A DNA stretch of 64,000 nt, taken from Linyphia triangularis (Eukaryota; Arthropoda; Arachnida; Araneae; Linyphiidae). Numbering within the stretch: position 1 is the stretch's first letter; each line of letters begins with the position of its first letter. Below are positions 36,849 through 50,255 of the stretch, piece after piece. The stretch lies in the NCBI GenBank assembly GCA_963978545.1, contig CAXBTE010000017.1, forward strand, positions 248,001 to 312,000. Reading direction: 5' to 3'. The position numbers and the translations under genes were made by a program. A model generated the notes under the pieces. The model saw only the letters and a list, made by a program, of their open reading frames with translations. It made no database searches and had not been told where the DNA came from.

Positions 36849-38392
36849 CAGTCAAATTTCGAAAGAATATGAATATAAAACATATTTCAGGTCTTCAACT
36901 AAAATTTCCCAGCTAGTTTCAAAATTTCGTACAAAATCGTCTCCATTTCTGAGCAAACGCGTTATTTTGGATTTTTTTGAATTTTAACGACAGTTTGGGC
37001 TATAAAGCGATTTAAGGGACCTTTCTTGGATAGTTTTGATAAAAAGTAACTCTTAAGCATTCTCCTATGTTAACAGCTAAATTTGACACATTTCGGACAT
37101 TTCCCAGCTAAATTCCAAAATTTCGTTCAAAACCGTCTCTATTTCTGTGCTAACGCGTTATTTTGGATTTTACTGAATTTTCCCGACAGATTGGGCTATA
37201 AATCGATTTAAGGGTCTTTTCTTGAACAGTTTTGATAAAAAGTAACTATTGAGCATTTTCAAAGCATTTCGGACATTTCCCAGCTAGTTTTAAAAATATC
37301 GTTCAAAATCGTCTCTATTTCTGTGTTAACGCGTTATTTTGGATTTTTCTGAATTTTACCGACAGTTTAGGCTATAAATCGATTTAAGGGTCCTTTCTTG
37401 AACAGTTTTGATAAAAAGTAACTTTTAAGCATACTCTTAGGTCACAGCTAAAATTTTAAAGCATTTCGGACAATTCCCAGCTAGTTTCAGAAATTGCGTT
37501 CAAAACCGTCTCTATTTCTGTGTTAACGCGTTATTTTGGATTTTTCGGAATTCTACCAACAGTTTGGGCTATAAAGCGATTTAAGGGTCCTTTCTTGACA
37601 GTTTTGATAAAAAGTAACTCTTGAGCATTTTCAAAGCATTTCGGACAATTCCCAGCTAGTTTTAAAAATATCGTTCAAAATCGTCTCTATTTCTGTGTTA
37701 ACGCGTTATTTTGGATTTTTCTGAATTTTACCGACAGTTTGGGCTATAAAGCGATTTAAGGGTCCTTTCTTGACAGTTTTGATAAAAAGTAACTCTTGAG
37801 CATTTTCAAAGCATTTCGGACAATTCCCAGCTAGTTTGAAAAATATCGTTCAAAATCGTCTCTATTTCTGTGTTAACGCGTTATTTTGGATTTTTCTGAA
37901 TTTTACCGACAGTTTAGGCTATACAGCGATTTAAGGGTCCTTTCTTGACAGTTTTTATAAAAAGTTACTTTTGATCATTTTCAAAGCATTTCGGACAATT
38001 CCCAGCTAGTTTTAAAAATTGCTTTCAAAATCGTCTCTATTTCTGTGTTAACGCGTTATTTTGGATTTTTCTGAATTTTACCGATAATTTGGGATATAAA
38101 TCGATATAAGGGTCCTTTCTTGAACAGTTTTGATAAAAAGTAACTTTTGAGCATACTCTAAGGTCACAGCTAAAATTTTAAAGCATTTCGGACAATTCCC
38201 AACTAGTTTCAAAAATTGCGTTCAAAAACGTCTCCATTTCTGTGTTAACGCGTTATTTTGGATTTTTCTGAATTATACCGACAGCTTGGTTTATAAAGCG
38301 ATTTGAGGGTCCTTTCTTGGGCATATTTAATAAAAAGTTACTGTAAACTATATTTCTATTTTAAAACCAAAATCTGGAAGCATTTTGAGAAA
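36849..38392. repeat. Block 5 C array (8 monomers)
   Basis: ACGCGT cores lie at 36957, 37153, 37329, 37526, 37701, 37876, 38051 and 38248, identical in spacing to block 1. It contains the monomer with GATAATTTGGGATAT and the last long monomer with GTTCAAAAACGTCTCC. Confidence 0.95.
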
Positions 38393-38948
38393 TTTTTTGG
38401 AAAAGTGATTTTTTCATAAAATTTCCTAAGTCTAATCCCTTTGAAAAATTTCGAAAAATTTGAAAATTCAAAAAATTATTTTTGGAAAAGTGATTTTTTC
38501 GTAAAATTTCCTAAGGCTAACCCCCTTGAAAAATTTGAAAATTCAAAAAATTATTTTTTGAAAAAGTGATTTTTTCGTAAAATTTCCTAAGGCTAACCCC
38601 CTTGAAAAATTTGAAAATTCAAAAATTTTTTTTTTGGAAAAGTGATTTTTTCATAAAATTTCCTAAGACTAACCCCTTTGAAAAATTTGAAAATTGAAAA
38701 AATTATTTTTTGGAAAAGTGATTTTTTCATAAAATTTCCTAAGGCTAACCCTTTGAAAAATTTGAAAATTCAAAAAATTATTTTTTGGAAAAGTGATTTT
38801 TTCATAAAATTTCCTAAGGCTAACCCCTTTGAAAAATTTGAAAATTCAAAAAATTATTTTTTGGAAAAGTGATTTTTTCATAAAATTTCCTAAGGCTAAC
38901 CCCTTTGAAAAATTTCGAAAAATTTGAAAATTCAAAAAATTATTTTTT
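38393..38948. repeat. Block 5 right B array (7 monomers)
   Basis: The +32550 copy of the block 1 right array, first landmark at 38399. It has the same run of ten T and the same normal exit TTTTTTCAGTCACATTTGG. Confidence 0.94.
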
Positions 38949-41900
38949 CAGTCACATTTGGACAGAATATAAATATAAAACATATTTCAGGTCCCCAAAA
39001 AAAATTTGGTAGCATTTGAGCCACTATTTTCAAAGTTCAAAATTTCCCTTTGAAAATACATTGTTTTTACAGTTTTTGAATTTTTACTCATAGTGTATTT
39101 TGAGCACAGTATTGTAACTTGGCCACATTTAAGGTCTTCTATAGGAGATTCTTAAAAACGAAAATCTTAACAACCACAAAATATTAAGGGGGTCAAAATT
39201 TGCAAAGTTGTTTTTTTCAGTGGTACACATACATAATTTTTACACAGAGAGTTTTGGGAGCACAATGTTGTAACTTGGCAACATTGAAGTTCATTAATAG
39301 GAGATTCTTAAAAACGAAAATCTTAACAACCACTAAATATTAAGGGGGTCGAAAGTTGATCCCAAAAAAGGACTGCATTTCAAACACTGAAAATTTTTGA
39401 ATTTTACCTACATTTTGGGCTATAAACTGAATTAAGGGTCCTTTTTTGGGCAGATTTGAAATAAAGTGACTGCAAATCATATTTCTATTTTAAAACCAAA
39501 ATCTGGAAGCATTTTGAGCCATTTTTTGGAAAAGTGATTTTTTCATAAAATTTCCTAAGGCTAACCCCTTTGAAAAATTTCGAAAAATTTGAAAATTCAA
39601 AAAATTATTTTTTCAGTCACATTTGGACAGAATATAAATATAAAACATATTTCAGGTCCCCAAAAAAAATTTGGTAGCATTTGAGCCACTATTTTCAAAG
39701 TTCAAAATTTCCCTTTGAAAATACATTGATTTTACAGTTTTTGAATTTTTACTCATAGTGTATTTGGAGCACAGTATTGTAACTTGGCCACATTTAAGGT
39801 CTTCTATAGGAGATTCTTAAAAACGAAAATCTTAACAACCACAAAATATTAAGGGGGTCAAAATTTGCAAAGTTGTTTTTTTCAGTGGTACACATACATA
39901 ATTTTTACACAGAGAGTTTTGGGAGCACAATGTTGTAACTTGGCAACATTGAAGTTCATTAATAGGAGATTCTTAAAAACGAAAATCTTAACAACCACTA
40001 AATATTAAGGGGGTCGAAAGTTGATCCCAAAAAAGGACTGCATTTCAAACACTGAAAATTTCTGAATTTTACCTACATTTTGGGCTATAAACTGAATTAA
40101 GGGTCCTTTATTGGGCAGATTTGAAATAAAGTGACTGCAAATCATATTTCTATTTTAAAACCAAAATCTGGAAGCATTTTGAGCCATTTTTTGGAAAAGT
40201 GATTTTTTCATAAAATTTCCTAAGGCTAACCCCTTTGAAAAATTTCGAAAAATTTGAAAATTCAAAAAATTATTTTTTCAGTCACATTTGGACAGAATAT
40301 GAATATAAAACATATTTCAGGTCCCCAAAAAAAATTTGGTAGCATTTGAGCCACTATTTTCAAAGTTCAAAATTTCCCTTTGAAAATACATTGATTTTAC
40401 AGTTTTTGAATTTTTACTCATAGTGTATTTTGAGCACAGTATTGTAACTTGGCCACATTTAAGGTCTTCTATAGGAGATTCTTAAAAACGAAAATCTTAA
40501 CAACCACAAAATATTAAGGGGGTCAAAATTTGCAAAGTTGTTTTTTTCAGTGGTACACATACATAATTTTTACACAGAGAGTTTTGGGAGCACAATGTTG
40601 TAACTTGGCAACATTGAAGTTCATTAATAGGAGATTCTTAAAAACGAAAATCTTAACAACCACTAAATATTATGGGGGTCGAAAGTTGATCCCAAAAAAG
40701 GACTGCATTTCAAACACTGAAAATTTCTGAATTTTACCTACATTTTGGGCTATAAACTGAATTAAGGGTCCTTTTTTGGGCAGATTTGAAATAAATTGAC
40801 TGCAAATCATATTTCTATTTTAAAACCAAAATCTGGAAGCATTTTGAGCCATTTTTTGGAAAAGTGATTTTTTCATAAAATTTCCTAAGGCTAACCCCTT
40901 TGAAAAATTTCGAAAAATTTGAAAATTCAAAAAATTATTTTTTCAGTCACATTTGGACAGAATATAAATATAAAACATATTTCAGGTCCCCAAAAAAAAT
41001 TTGGTAGCATTTGAGCCACTATTTTCAAAGTTCAAAATTTCCCTTTGAAAATACATTGATTTTACAATTTTTGAATTTTTACTCATAGTGTATTTTGAGC
41101 ACAGTATTGTAACTTGGCCACATTTAAGGTCTTCTATAGGAGATTCTTAAAAACGAAAATCTTAACAACCACAAAATATTAAGAGGGTCAAAATTTGCAA
41201 AGTTGTTTTTTTCAGTGGTACACATACATAATTTTTACACAGAGAGTTTTGGGAGCACAATGTTGTAACTTGGCAACATTGAAGTTCATTAATAGGAGAT
41301 TCTTAAAAACGAAAATCTTAACAACCACTAAATATTATGGGGGTCGAAAGTTGATCCCAAAAAAGGACTGCATTTCAAACACTGAAAATTTCTGAATTTT
41401 ACCTACATTTTGGGCTATAAACTGAATTAAGGGTCCTTTTTTGGGCAGATTTGAAATAAATTGACTGCAAATCATATTTCTATTTTAAAACCAAAATCTG
41501 GAAGCATTTTGAGCCATTTTTTGGAAAAGTGATTTTTTCATAAAATTTCCTAAGGCTAACCCCTTTGAAAAATTTCGAAAAATTTGAAAATTCAAAAAAT
41601 TATTTTTTTAGTCACATTTGGACAGAATATAAATATAAAACATATTTCAGGTCCCCAAAAAAAATTTGGTAGCATTTGAGCCACTATTTTCAAAGTTCAA
41701 AATTTCCCTTTGAAAATACATTGATTTTACAGTTTTTGAATTTTTACTCATAGTGTATTTGGAGCACAGTATTGTAACTTGGCCACATTTAAGGTCTTCT
41801 ATAGGAGATTCTTAAAAACGAAAATCTTAACAACCACAAAATATTAAGGGGGTCAAAATTTGCAAAGTTGTTTTTTTCAGTGGTACACATACATAATTTT

Positions 41901-42846
41901 TACACAGAGAGTTTTGGGAGCACAATGTTGTAACTTGGCAACATTGAAGTTCATTAATAGGAGATTCTTAAAAACGAAAATCTTAACAACCACTAAATAT
42001 TAAGGGGGTCGAAAGTTGATCCCAAAAAAGGACTGCATTTCAAACACTGAAAATTTCTGAATTTTACCTACATTTTGGGCTATAAACTGAATTAAGGGTC
42101 CTTTATTGGGCAGATTTGAAATAAAGTGACTGCAAATCATATTTCTATTTTAAAACCAAAATCTGGAAGCATTTTGAGCCATTTTTTGGAAAAGTGATTT
42201 TTTCATAAAATTTCCTAAGGCTAACCCCTTTGAAAAATTTCGAAAAATTTGAAAATTCAAAAAATTATTTTTTCAGTCACATTTGGACAGAATATGAATA
42301 TAAAACATATTTCAGGTCCCCAAAAAAAATTTGGTAGCATTTGAGCCACTATTTTCAAAGTTCAAAATTTCCCTTTGAAAATACATTGATTTTACAGTTT
42401 TTGAATTTTTACTCATAGTGTATTTGGAGCACAGTATTGTAACTTGGCCACATTTAAGGTCTTCTATAGGAGATTCTTAAAAACGAAAATCTTAATAACC
42501 ACAAAATATTAAGGGGGTCAAAATTTGCAAAGTTGTTTTTTTCAGTGGTACACATACATAATTTTTACACAGAGAGTTTTGGGAGCACAATGTTGTAACT
42601 TGGCAACATTGAAGTTCATTAATAGGAGATTCTTAAAAACGAAAATCTTAACAACCACTAAATATTAAGGGGGTCGAAAGTTGATCCCAAAAAAGGACTG
42701 CATTTCAAACACTGAAAATTTCTGAATTTTACCTACATTTTGGGCTATAAACTGAATTAAGGGTCCTTTATTGGGCAGATTTGAAATAAAGTGACTGCAA
42801 ATCATATTTCTATTTTAAAACCAAAATCTGGAAGCATTTTGAGCCA
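38949..42846. repeat. A array 6: six A-unit landmarks
   Basis: Landmarks lie at 39102, 39767, 40432, 41097, 41762 and 42427. The first part is the +32550 copy of bases 6399 to about 9000. From about 39770 it is also the +6575/+6576 copy of the sequence that starts near 33190. Local single-base markers include TTTTTTTAGTCAC near 41609 and CTTAATAACC near 42492. No gene is seen. Confidence 0.95.
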
Positions 42847-43423
42847 TTTTTTGGAAAAGTGATTTTTTCATAAAATTTCCTAAGGCTAACCCCTTTGAAA
42901 AATTTCGAAAAATTTGAAAATTCAAAAAATTATTTTTTGGAAAAGTGATTTTTTCATAAAATTTCCTAAGGCTAACCCCCTTTGAAAAATTTGAAAATTC
43001 AAAAAATTATTTTTTGGAAAAGTGATTTTTTCATAAAACTTCCTAAGACTAACCCCTTTGAAAAATTTCGAAAAATTTGAAAATTCAAAAAATTATTTTT
43101 TGGAAAAGTGATTTTTTCATAAAATTTCCTAAGGCTAACCCCTTTGAAAAATTTGAAAATTCAAAAAATTATTTTTTGGAAAAGTGATTTTTTCATAAAA
43201 TATCCTAAGGCTAACCCCTTTGAAAAATTTGAAAATTCAAAAAATTATTTTTTGGAAAAGTGATTTTTTCATAAAATTTCCTAAGACTAACTCCTTTGAA
43301 AAATTTCGAAAAATTTGAAAATTCAAAAAATTATTTTTTGGAAAAGTGATTTTTTCATAAAATTTCCTAAGTCCCCCCTTTGAAAAATTTCGAAAAATTT
43401 GAAAATTCAAAAAATTATTTTTT
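42847..43423. repeat. Block 6 left B array (7 monomers)
   Basis: The +6575 copy of the block 5 left array, first landmark at 42853. Markers AAAACTTCCTAAG, ACTAACTCC and TAAGTCCCCCC are all kept. Confidence 0.95.
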
Positions 43424-44967
43424 CAGTCAAATTTCGAAAGAATATGAATATAAAACATATTTCAGGTCTTCAACTAAAATTTCCCAGCTAGTTTCAAAAT
43501 TTCGTACAAAATCGTCTCCATTTCTGAGCAAACGCGTTATTTTGGATTTTTTTGAATTTTAACGACAGTTTGGGCTATAAAGCGATTTAAGGGACCTTTC
43601 TTGGATAGTTTTGATAAAAAGTAACTCTTAAGCATTCTCCTATGTTAACAGCTAAATTTGACACATTTCGGACATTTCCCAGCTAAATTCCAAAATTTCG
43701 TTCAAAACCGTCTCTATTTCTGTGCTAACGCGTTATTTTGGATTTTACTGAATTTTCCCGACAGATTGGGCTATAAATCGATTTAAGGGTCTTTTCTTGA
43801 ACAGTTTTGATAAAAAGTAACTATTGAGCATTTTCAAAGCATTTCGGACATTTCCCAGCTAGTTTTAAAAATATCGTTCAAAATCGTCTCTATTTCTGTG
43901 TTAACGCGTTATTTTGGATTTTTCTGAATTTTACCGACAGTTTAGGCTATAAATCGATTTAAGGGTCCTTTCTTGAACAGTTTTGATAAAAAGTAACTTT
44001 TAAGCATACTCTTAGGTCACAGCTAAAATTTTAAAGCATTTCGGACAATTCCCAGCTAGTTTCAGAAATTGCGTTCAAAACCGTCTCTATTTCTGTGTTA
44101 ACGCGTTATTTTGGATTTTTCGGAATTCTACCAACAGTTTGGGCTATAAAGCGATTTAAGGGTCCTTTCTTGACAGTTTTGATAAAAAGTAACTCTTGAG
44201 CATTTTCAAAGCATTTCGGACAATTCCCAGCTAGTTTTAAAAATATCGTTCAAAATCGTCTCTATTTCTGTGTTAACGCGTTATTTTGGATTTTTCTGAA
44301 TTTTACCGACAGTTTGGGCTATAAAGCGATTTAAGGGTCCTTTCTTGACAGTTTTGATAAAAAGTAACTCTTGAGCATTTTCAAAGCATTTCGGACAATT
44401 CCCAGCTAGTTTGAAAAATATCGTTCAAAATCGTCTCTATTTCTGTGTTAACGCGTTATTTTGGATTTTTCTGAATTTTACCGACAGTTTAGGCTATACA
44501 GCGATTTAAGGGTCCTTTCTTGACAGTTTTTATAAAAAGTTACTTTTGATCATTTTCAAAGCATTTCGGACAATTCCCAGCTAGTTTTAAAAATTGCTTT
44601 CAAAATCGTCTCTATTTCTGTGTTAACGCGTTATTTTGGATTTTTCTGAATTTTACCGATAATTTGGGATATAAATCGATATAAGGGTCCTTTCTTGAAC
44701 AGTTTTGATAAAAAGTAACTTTTGAGCATACTCTAAGGTCACAGCTAAAATTTTAAAGCATTTCGGACAATTCCCAACTAGTTTCAAAAATTGCGTTCAA
44801 AAACGTCTCCATTTCTGTGTTAACGCGTTATTTTGGATTTTTCTGAATTATACCGACAGCTTGGTTTATAAAGCGATTTGAGGGTCCTTTCTTGGGCATA
44901 TTTAATAAAAAGTTACTGTAAACTATATTTCTATTTTAAAACCAAAATCTGGAAGCATTTTGAGAAA
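43424..44967. repeat. Block 6 C array (8 monomers)
   Basis: The +6575 copy of the block 5 C array, same length (1544 bp) and core spacing; the first core is near 43532. Contains the GATAATTTGGGATAT monomer. Confidence 0.95.
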
Positions 44968-45523
44968 TTTTTTGGAAAAGTGATTTTTTCATAAAATTTC
45001 CTAAGTCTAATCCCTTTGAAAAATTTCGAAAAATTTGAAAATTCAAAAAATTATTTTTGGAAAAGTGATTTTTTCGTAAAATTTCCTAAGGCTAACCCCC
45101 TTGAAAAATTTGAAAATTCAAAAAATTATTTTTTGAAAAAGTAATTTTTTCGTAAAATTTCCTAAGGCTAACCCCCTTGAAAAATTTGAAAATTCAAAAA
45201 TTTTTTTTTTGGAAAAGTGATTTTTTCATAAAATTTCCTAAGACTAACCCCTTTGAAAAATTTGAAAATTGAAAAAATTATTTTTTGGAAAAGTGATTTT
45301 TTCATAAAATTTCCTAAGGCTAACCCTTTGAAAAATTTGAAAATTCAAAAAATTATTTTTTGGAAAAGTGATTTTTTCATAAAATTTCCTAAGGCTAACC
45401 CCTTTGAAAAATTTGAAAATTCAAAAAATTATTTTTTGGAAAAGTGATTTTTTCATAAAATTTCATAAGGCTAACCCCTTTGAAAAATTTCGAAAAATTT
45501 GAAAATTCAAAAAAATATTTTTT
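44968..45523. repeat. Block 6 right B array (7 monomers)
   Basis: The +6575 copy of the block 5 right array, first landmark at 44974, up to the last monomer. There it acquires TTTCATAAGG (near 45466) and AAAAAAATATTTTTTCAG. It then enters an A unit with CCATTATTTTC and GATTGTATTTTGGAG, unlike blocks 1 and 5. The same edge sequence is found near 9045. Confidence 0.93.
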
Positions 45524-47431
45524 CAGTCACATTTGGACAGAATATAAATATAAAACATATTTCAGGTCCCCAAAAAAAATTTGGTAGCATTTGAGCCATT
45601 ATTTTCAAAGTTCAAAATTTCCCTTTGAAAATACATTGATTGTATTTTGGAGTTTTTGAATTTTTACTCGTAGTGTATTTGGAGCACAGTATTGTAACTT
45701 GGCCACATTTAAGGTCTTCTATAGGAGATTCTTAAAAACGAAAATCTTAACAACCACAAAATATTAAGGGGGTCAAAATTTGCAAAGTTGTTTTTTTCAG
45801 TGGTACACATACATAATTTTTACACAGAGAGTTTTGGGAGCACAATGTTGTAACTTGGCAACATTGAAGTTCATTAATAGGAGATTCTTAAAAACGAAAA
45901 TCTTAACAACCACTAAATATTAAGGGGGTCGAAAGTTGATCCCAAAAAAGGACTGCATTTCAAACACTGAAAATTTCTGAATTTTACCTACATTTTGGGC
46001 TATAAACTGAATTAAGGGTCCTTTAATGGGCAGATTTGAAATAAAGTGACTGCAAATCATATTTCTATTTTAAAACCAAAATCTGGAAGCATTTTGAGCC
46101 ATTTTTTGGAAAAGTGATTTTTTCATAAAATTTCCTAAGGCTAACCCCTTTGAAAAATTTCGAAAAATTTGAAAATTCAAAAAATTATTTTTTCAGTCAC
46201 ATTTGGACAGAATATGAATATAAAACATATTTCAGGTCCACAAAAAAAATTTGGTAGCATTTGAGCCACTATTTTCAAAGTTCAAAATTTCCCTTTGAAA
46301 ATACATTGATTTTACAGTTTTTGAATTTTTACTCATAGTGTATTTGGAGCACAGTATTGTAACTTGGCCACATTTAAGGTCTTCTATAGGAGATTCTTAA
46401 AAACGAAAATCTTAACAACCACAAAATATTAAGGGGGTCAAAATTTGCAAAGTTGTTTTTTTCAGTGGTACACATACATAATTTTTACACAGAGAGTTTT
46501 GGGAGCACAATGTTGTAACTTGGCAACATTGAAGTTCATTAATAGGAGATTCTTAAAAACGAAAATCTTAACAACCACTAAATATTAAGGGGGTCGAAAG
46601 TTGATCCCAAAAAAGGACTGCATTTCAAACACTGAAAATTTCTGAATTTTACCTACATTTTGGGCTATAAACTGAATTAAGGGTCCTTTATTGGGCAGAT
46701 TTGAAATAAAGTGACTGCAAATCATATTTCTATTTTAAAACCAAAATCTGGAAGCATTTTGAGCCATTTTTTGGAAAAGTGATTTTTTCATAAAATTTCC
46801 TAAGGCTAACCCCTTTGAAAAATTTCGAAAAATATGAAAATTCAAAAAATTATTTTTTCAGTCACATTTGGACAGAATATGAATATAAAACATATTTCAG
46901 GACCCCAAAAAAATTTTGGTAGCATTTGAGCCACTATTTTCAAAGTTCAAAATTTCCCTTTGAAAACACATTGATTTTACAGTTTTTGAATTTTTACTCA
47001 TAGTGTATTTGGAGCACAGTATTGTAACTTGGCCACATTTAAGGTCTTCTATAGGAGATTCTTAAAAACGAAAATCTTAACAACCACAAAATATTAAGGG
47101 GGTCAAAATTTGCAAAGTTGTTTTTTTCAGTGGTACACATACATAATTTTTACACAGAGAGTTTTGGGAGCACAATGTTGTAACTTGGCCACATTGAAGT
47201 TCATTAATAGGAGATTCTTAAAAACGAAAATCTTAACAACCACTAAATATTAAGGGGGTCGAAAGTTGATCCCAAAAAAGGACTGCATTTCAAACACTGA
47301 AAATTTCTGAATTTTACCTACATTTTGGGCTATAAACTGAATTAAGGGTCCTTTTTTGGGCAGATTTGAAATAAAGTGACTGCAAATCATATTTCTATTT
47401 TAAAACCAAAATCTGGAAGCATTTTGAGCCA
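45524..47431. repeat. A array 7: three A-unit landmarks
   Basis: Landmarks lie at 45682, 46347 and 47012. The first two units match bases 9215 to about 10400 at a constant offset of 36467, including the rare TCCTTTAATGGG (46018 and 9551) and AAAAATATGAAAATTC. They diverge near 46900, where GGACCCCAAAAAAATTTTGG appears. It enters block 7 at 47432. Confidence 0.95.
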
Positions 47432-48256
47432 TTTTTTGGAAAAGTGATTTTTTCATAAAATTTCCTAAGGCTAACCCCTTTGAAAAATTTCGAAAAATTT
47501 GAAAATTCAAAAAATTATTTTTTGGAAAAGTGATTTTTTCATAAAATTTCCCAAGGCTAACCCCTTTCAAAAATTTCGAAAAATTTGAAAATTCAAAAAA
47601 TTATTTTTTGGAAAAGTGATTTTTTCATAAAATTTCCTAAGGCTAACCCCTTTGAAAAATTTCGAAAAATTTGAAAATTCAAAAAATTATTTTTTGGAAA
47701 AGTGATTTTTTCATAAAATTTCCTAAGGCTAACCCCCTTTGAAAAATTTGAAAATTCAAAAAATTATTTTTTGGAAAAGTGATTTTTTCATAAAATTTCC
47801 TAAGACTAACCCCTTTGAAAAATTTCGAAAAATTTGAAAATTCAAAAAATTATTTTTTGGAAAAGTGATTTTTTCATAAAATTTCCTAAGGCTAACCCCT
47901 TTGAAAAATTTGAAAATTCAAAAAATTATTTTTTGGAAAAGTGATTTTTTCATAAAATATCCTAAGGCTAACCTCTGAAAAATTTGAAAATTCAAAAAAT
48001 TATTTTTTGGAAAAGTGATTTTTTCATAAAATTTCCTAAGACTAACCCCTTTGAAAAATTTCGAAAAATTTGAAAATTCAAAAAATTATTTTTTGGAAAA
48101 GTGATTTTTTCATAAAATTTCCTAAGGCTAACCCCTTTGAAAAATTTGAAAATTCAAAAAATTATTTTTTGGAAAAGTGATTTTTTCATAAAATTTCCTA
48201 AGTCTAACCCCTTTGAAAAATTTCGAAAAATTTGAAAATTCAAAAAATTATTTTTT
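47432..48256. repeat. Block 7 left B array (10 monomers)
   Basis: Landmarks lie at 47438, 47524, 47610, 47696, 47773, 47859, 47935, 48009, 48095 and 48171 (86, 86, 86, 77, 86, 76, 74, 86 and 76 bp). The 74-bp monomer is due to GCTAACCTCTG. It has the TTTCCCAAGG marker but not TTTCAAAAGGC, so its order does not match the other families exactly. Confidence 0.94.
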
Positions 48257-49624
48257 CAGTCAAATTTCGACAGAATATGAATATAAAACATATTTCAGGT
48301 CTTCAACTAAAATTTCCCAGCTAGTTTCAAAATTTCGTACAAAATCGTCTCCATTTCTGAGCAAACGCGTTATTTTGGATTTTTTGAATTTTAACGACAG
48401 TTTGGGCTATAAAGCGATTTAAGGGACCTTTCTTGGATAGTTTTGATAAAAAGTAACTCTTAAGCATTCTCCTATGTTAACAGCTAAATTTGACACATTT
48501 CGGACATTTCCCAGCTAAATTCCAAAATTTCGTTCAAAACCGTCTCTATTTCTGTGTTAACGCGTTATTTTGGATTTTACTGAATTTTCCCGACAGATTG
48601 GGCTATAAATCGATTTAAGGGTCTTTTCTTGAACAGTTTTGATAAAAAGTAACTATTGAGCATTTTCAAAGCATTTCGGACATTTCCCAGCTAGTTTTAA
48701 AAATATCGTTCAAAATCGTCTCTATTTCTGTGTTAACGCGTTATTTTGGATTTTTCTGAATTTTACCGACAGTTTAGGCTATAAATCGATTTAAGGGTCC
48801 TTTCTTGAACAGTTTTGATAAAAAGTAACTTTTAAGCATACTCTTAGGTCACAGCTAAAATTTTAAAGCATTTCGGACAATTCCCAGCTAGTTTCAGAAA
48901 TTGCGTTCAAAACCGTCTCTATTTCTGTGTTAACGCGTTATTTTGGATTTTTCTGAATTTTACCGACAGTTTGGGCTATAAAGCGATTTAAGGGTCCTTT
49001 CTTGACAGTTTTGATAAAAAGTAACTCTTGAGCATTTTCAAAGCATTTCGGACAATTCCCAGCTAGTTTTAAAAATATCGTTCAAAATCGTCTCTATTTC
49101 TGTGTTAACGCGTTATTTTGGATTTTTCTGAATTTTACCGACAGTTTAGGCTATACAGCGATTTAAGGGTCCTTTCTTGACAGTTTTTATAAAAAGTTAC
49201 TTTTGATCATTTTCAAAGCATTTCGGACAATTCCCAGCTAGTTTTAAAAATTGCTTTCAAAATCGTCTCTATTTCTGTGTTAACGCGTTATTTTGGATTT
49301 TTCTGAATTTTACCGATAATTTGGGATATAAATCGATATAAGGGTCCTTTCTTGAACAGTTTTGATAAAAAGTAACTTTTGAGCATACTCTAAGGTCACA
49401 GCTAAAATTTTAAAGCATTTCGGACAATTCCCAACTAGTTTCAAAAATTGCGTTCAAAAACGTCTCCATTTCTGTGTTAACGCGTTATTTTGGATTTTTC
49501 TGAATTATACCGACAGCTTGGTTTATAAAGCGATTTGAGGGTCCTTTCTTGGGCATATTTAATAAAAAGTTACTGTAAACTATATTTCTATTTTAAAACC
49601 AAAATCTGGAAGCATTTTGAGAAA
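48257..49624. repeat. Block 7 C array (7 monomers, mosaic)
   Basis: ACGCGT cores lie at 48365, 48560, 48736, 48933, 49108, 49283 and 49480 (195, 176, 197, 175, 175 and 197 bp). The first gap of 195 comes from a T lost in GGATTTTTTGAATTTTAACG, not the A loss seen in block 2. The second half keeps the block 1-type GATAATTTGGGATAT and GTTCAAAAACGTCTCC monomers. One 175-bp monomer of block 1 is missing. Confidence 0.93.
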
Positions 49625-50255
49625 TTTTTTGGAAAAGTGATTTTTTCATAAAATTTCCTAAGTCTAACCCCTTTGAAAAATTTCGAAAAATTTGAAAATT
49701 CAAAAAATTATTTTTGGAAAAGTGATTTTTTCGTAAAATTTCCTAAGGCTAACCCCCTTGAAAAATTTGAAAATTCAAAAAATTATTTTTTGAAAAAGTG
49801 ATTTTTTCATAAAATTTCCTAAGGCTAACCCCTTTGAAAAATTTGAAAATTCAAAAATTTTTTTTTTGGAAAAGTGATTTTTTCATAAAATTTCCTAAGA
49901 CTAACCCCTTTGAAAAATTTGAAAATTGAAAAAATTATTTTTTGGAAAAGTGATTTTTTCATAAAATTTCCTAAGGCTAACCCTTTGAAAAATTTCAAAA
50001 TTCAAAAAATTATGTTTTGGAAAAGTGATTTTTTCATAAAATTTCCTAAGGCTAACCCTTTGAAAAATTTCAAAATTCAAAAAATTATTTTTTGGAAAAG
50101 TGATTTTTTCATAAAATTTCCTAAGGCTAACCCCTTTGAAAAATTTGAAAATTCAAAAAATTATTTTTTGGAAAAGTGATTTTTTCATAAAATTTCCTAA
50201 GGCTAACCCCTTTGAAAAATTTCGAAAAATTTGAAAATTCAAAAAATTATTTTTT
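49625..50255. repeat. Block 7 right B array (8 monomers)
   Basis: Landmarks lie at 49631, 49716, 49792, 49868, 49944, 50019, 50094 and 50170. Copies around 50000 and 50070 have GAAAAATTTCAAAATTC, and one has TTATGTTTTGG. This small tandem duplication is unique to block 7. It exits normally into TTTTTTCAGTCACATTTGG, followed by the GATTGTATTTTGGAG edge unit. Confidence 0.93.

Larger units (their letters stand above)
32551..41552. repeat. Right copy of the 32.55-kb-spaced segmental repeat
   Basis: Corresponds to bases 1 to about 9000. The offset is exactly 32550 at many landmarks (1 to 32551; 3302 to 35852; 3728 to 36278; 5849 to 38399; 6552 to 39102). It becomes 32552 after the two-base AG loss near 8030 (8643 to 41195; 8971 to 41523). 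The copies differ only by sparse single bases, for example TTTGTAAATTC at 6060 against TTTGAAAATTC at 38610. The left copy may extend beyond the window. The right boundary is approximate. Confidence 0.9.

Noticed and set aside
49910..50179. An 89-codon open frame in the block 7 right B array, with 64-codon relatives in blocks 1, 5 and 6
   Set aside because: It is a translation of 75-bp monomers that happen to be divisible by three. The repeated peptide follows the DNA repeat, and the frame breaks at the first 76- or 86-bp monomer.
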